A stretch of DNA of 7,086 nucleotides from Myxococcales bacterium (lineage in GTDB: Bacteria > Myxococcota > Bradymonadia > REDH01): contig JAGWVZ010000187.1 of assembly GCA_018970625.1 (NCBI GenBank), positions 1-7,086 of the forward strand, given 5' to 3'. The notes under the pieces are model-generated. The model did no database searches and was not told the DNA's origin. It saw only the letters and a program-made list of their open reading frames with translations. This document shows positions 5,747 through 7,086 of the stretch, piece after piece. Position numbers and translations under genes: made by a program. Numbering within the stretch: the first letter of the stretch is position 1; each line of letters opens with the position of its first letter.

Positions 5747-6351
5747 GTAGCACGGGAGTGGCTGCGCGCCTGTTGTCGCGCTTCGAGAGCCTGAATCCAC
5801 GCGAGCGAACGCTGCTGCTGATCCTCGCCGGCGTACTGGTACCCGGCCTCTCGGCTGTCGTCCTGTATGTGTTATCCGGGCAGCTGTCGGAGTTAAATCG
5901 TCAGAACGACCTGCGCCGCGACGTAATTGCGGAGCTTCTGGCAGAGCGCGACCAGTTTGCGGCGGCTGCAGCCGAAGAGGCCGCCATGGAAGAGGCGCTG
6001 GACAACAACTCGCTTCGTTTGTCGTCGTTTGTCGAGTCTCGGGCCACCGAGCTTGGGGTGCCGGTGCCAAACGATTTCGATGACTTGAACACGCCGGCGA
6101 CGGGCGGCATTGAGACCGTGGTCACAGTCGCCAAGTTTGCGTCGATGCAGCTGGGCGATCTGGATGAGCTGTTGAACGACATCGAGTCGAGCGAGGAGCT
6201 GGTTTACATTCGGGGCATCAACGTCTCGCCCGCTCGCGGAACGTCGTCACGGCGGGGAAGCACCGGCGCAGCGACCTCCGGCTCACTGCAGGTAGAACTG
6301 ACCCTCGCGACGTTCCGTCGTGCCGAATCGCGTGGAGGCGACGATGATTGA
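5743..6351 (+). CDS. gspM: Type II secretion assembly protein GspM
   Basis: GspM is a bitopic inner-membrane protein that pairs with GspL in the assembly platform and is PilO-like. The 202-residue protein starts with a short cytoplasmic segment containing LNPRERTLL (17-25), the motif usually seen just before the GspM membrane helix. One hydrophobic helix spans about 24-44. A charged, Ala/Glu-rich predicted coiled coil follows (about 46-90), then a small periplasmic domain in which VTVAKFASMQLGDLDELLNDI and LQVELTLATFRR look like the ferredoxin-type fold, interrupted by a Ser/Gly/Arg-rich loop at about 163-180. Sequence conservation in this family is low, so the call leans on topology, the LNPRER motif and position between gspL and gspN. 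Its start overlaps the gspL stop by four bases, and gspN overlaps its end by eight. Confidence 0.9.
   Translation: MSSTGVAARLLSRFESLNPRERTLLLILAGVLVPGLSAVVLYVLSGQLSELNRQNDLRRDVIAELLAERDQFAAAAAEEAAMEEALDNNSLRLSSFVESRATELGVPVPNDFDDLNTPATGGIETVVTVAKFASMQLGDLDELLNDIESSEELVYIRGINVSPARGTSSRRGSTGAATSGSLQVELTLATFRRAESRGGDDD
6334..6338 (+). promoter_or_regulatory. Ribosome binding site of gspN
   Basis: GGAGG lies five bases before ATG 6344, within the last codons of gspM. It marks the gspN start, which is eight bases inside the gspM frame. Confidence 0.7.
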
Positions 6352-7086
6352 ACGGATTCGGGAATGGGCCGTTGGCATTGTGCTCTTTGCGGTGATGTTT
6401 GTCGTGGGAGTGTATTTCACCTTTCCGATGGCGGTGGTCGCGCGCATGATCGAGGCGCAGGCCGAAAAGGCGCTCGACTACCGGTACGATCTGGAGATCG
6501 GTCGGGCCCGTTTTGCGGGTCTGAACGGCATTAGCCTGCTGGATGTCACGATTACATCAACCGGAGAGCTGCCGCCGAACGAGCCGCGCATGAGCACCGA
6601 GCTGGACCGTGTGAGCGTTCGGGTTCGGCTGTTCGACCTGATGCGTGGGCAACAGGGTGCCACGATAGACGTGCTGGTGGGCGACGGCCGCCTGTGGGCC
6701 TCGGGCTCGAAGACGGACACCGGCCTTTCGGTAGACCTTCGTCTGGATGAGTTCCCGCTTGATCGGGTGACCCTGATGCGTGAAGCGCTCGGCATGGGTC
6801 CCGTGGGCACGCTCTCTGGCGCTGTTCAGCTGAGCTACGACGACGAGTTCCGTCTGACCGACGGCACGGTGCTCCTGAACAGCCCGTCGCTGGTCTTCGG
6901 GGCCGGCATTCCGAAGATATCGGCGCTGGAAAGGTCTGGTGCGTTTATTCGTCTTCCGGCCACCGAGCTGGGTGTGGTGACGATTGACGCGACCATCGCA
7001 GAGTCCAACGTGACGCTGAACACGGTGACGGCGGTCGGTGCAGACGTCGAGATGGAGTTGAGTGGGACCGTGCAGTTGCGCGACCC
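6344..7086 (+). CDS. gspN: Type II secretion protein GspN, AsmA-like, 3' truncated by window
   Basis: This frame starts at ATG 6344 and stays open to the end of the window (247 complete codons). It begins with a short positively charged segment (MIERIREW) and one membrane helix at about 10-28. The rest is a periplasmic, beta-rich domain of AsmA character, visible as repeated strand-like stretches such as YDLEIGRARFAGLNGISLLDV, DRVSVRVRLFDLM and GTLSGAVQLSY. This is the pattern of the GspN family found at the end of T2SS operons in delta-proteobacterial lineages. In T2SS the role of GspN is poorly defined; it is accessory, and in many systems dispensable. By analogy with AsmA-like proteins it may span part of the envelope, but that is inference. 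The eight-base overlap with gspM and its ribosome site indicate translational coupling. The C-terminal part lies outside the window. Confidence 0.86.
   Translation, partial: MIERIREWAVGIVLFAVMFVVGVYFTFPMAVVARMIEAQAEKALDYRYDLEIGRARFAGLNGISLLDVTITSTGELPPNEPRMSTELDRVSVRVRLFDLMRGQQGATIDVLVGDGRLWASGSKTDTGLSVDLRLDEFPLDRVTLMREALGMGPVGTLSGAVQLSYDDEFRLTDGTVLLNSPSLVFGAGIPKISALERSGAFIRLPATELGVVTIDATIAESNVTLNTVTAVGADVEMELSGTVQLRD

Overview
The window is one continuous stretch of a type II secretion system (T2SS, general secretory pathway) operon, all on the + strand. It runs from the 3' end of gspG through gspH, gspI, gspJ, gspK, gspL and gspM into the 5' part of gspN. No RNA genes, mobile elements, CRISPR arrays, integration signs or terminators were seen. 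Long antisense open frames are coding shadows produced by GC-rich codon use.

The likely source is a Gram-negative, GC-rich bacterium of the former Deltaproteobacteria (Myxococcota or Bradymonadota-like). The evidence is the G-H-I-J-K-L-M-N order, a PilM-like GspL of 581 residues, unusually long GspI and GspK, and an AsmA-like GspN of the kind found in that lineage. The proteins are rich in Asp and Glu, which could fit a salt-adapted organism, but this is only suggestive. No taxonomic marker is present.

Layout: 1-156 is the end of the major pseudopilin GspG. 157-203 is a short spacer. 204-983 GspH, 985-1701 GspI, 1698-2564 GspJ and 2561-4000 GspK are the minor pseudopilins, each with a G^F/Y/M prepilin cleavage site. 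4001-5746 GspL and 5743-6351 GspM form the inner-membrane assembly platform. 6344 onward is GspN, running off the window. From gspH on, genes touch or overlap (ATGA overlaps at gspI/J, gspJ/K and gspL/M, 8 bases at gspM/N), which implies translational coupling and coordinated stoichiometry.

How they work together: the GspI-J-K complex is expected to prime the pseudopilus tip, with GspH beneath it and GspG forming the shaft. GspL and GspM link the cytoplasmic ATPase GspE, expected upstream and not in this window, to pseudopilus assembly in the periplasm, which pushes folded substrates through the outer-membrane secretin. I did not find an undescribed system. What stands out are lineage-specific elaborations: a charged insert in GspH, a cysteine pair at the GspG C terminus, a large hydrophobic C-terminal region in GspK, a Gln/Gly/Pro tail on GspI, an altered nucleotide motif in GspL, and a hairpin over one candidate gspH start.
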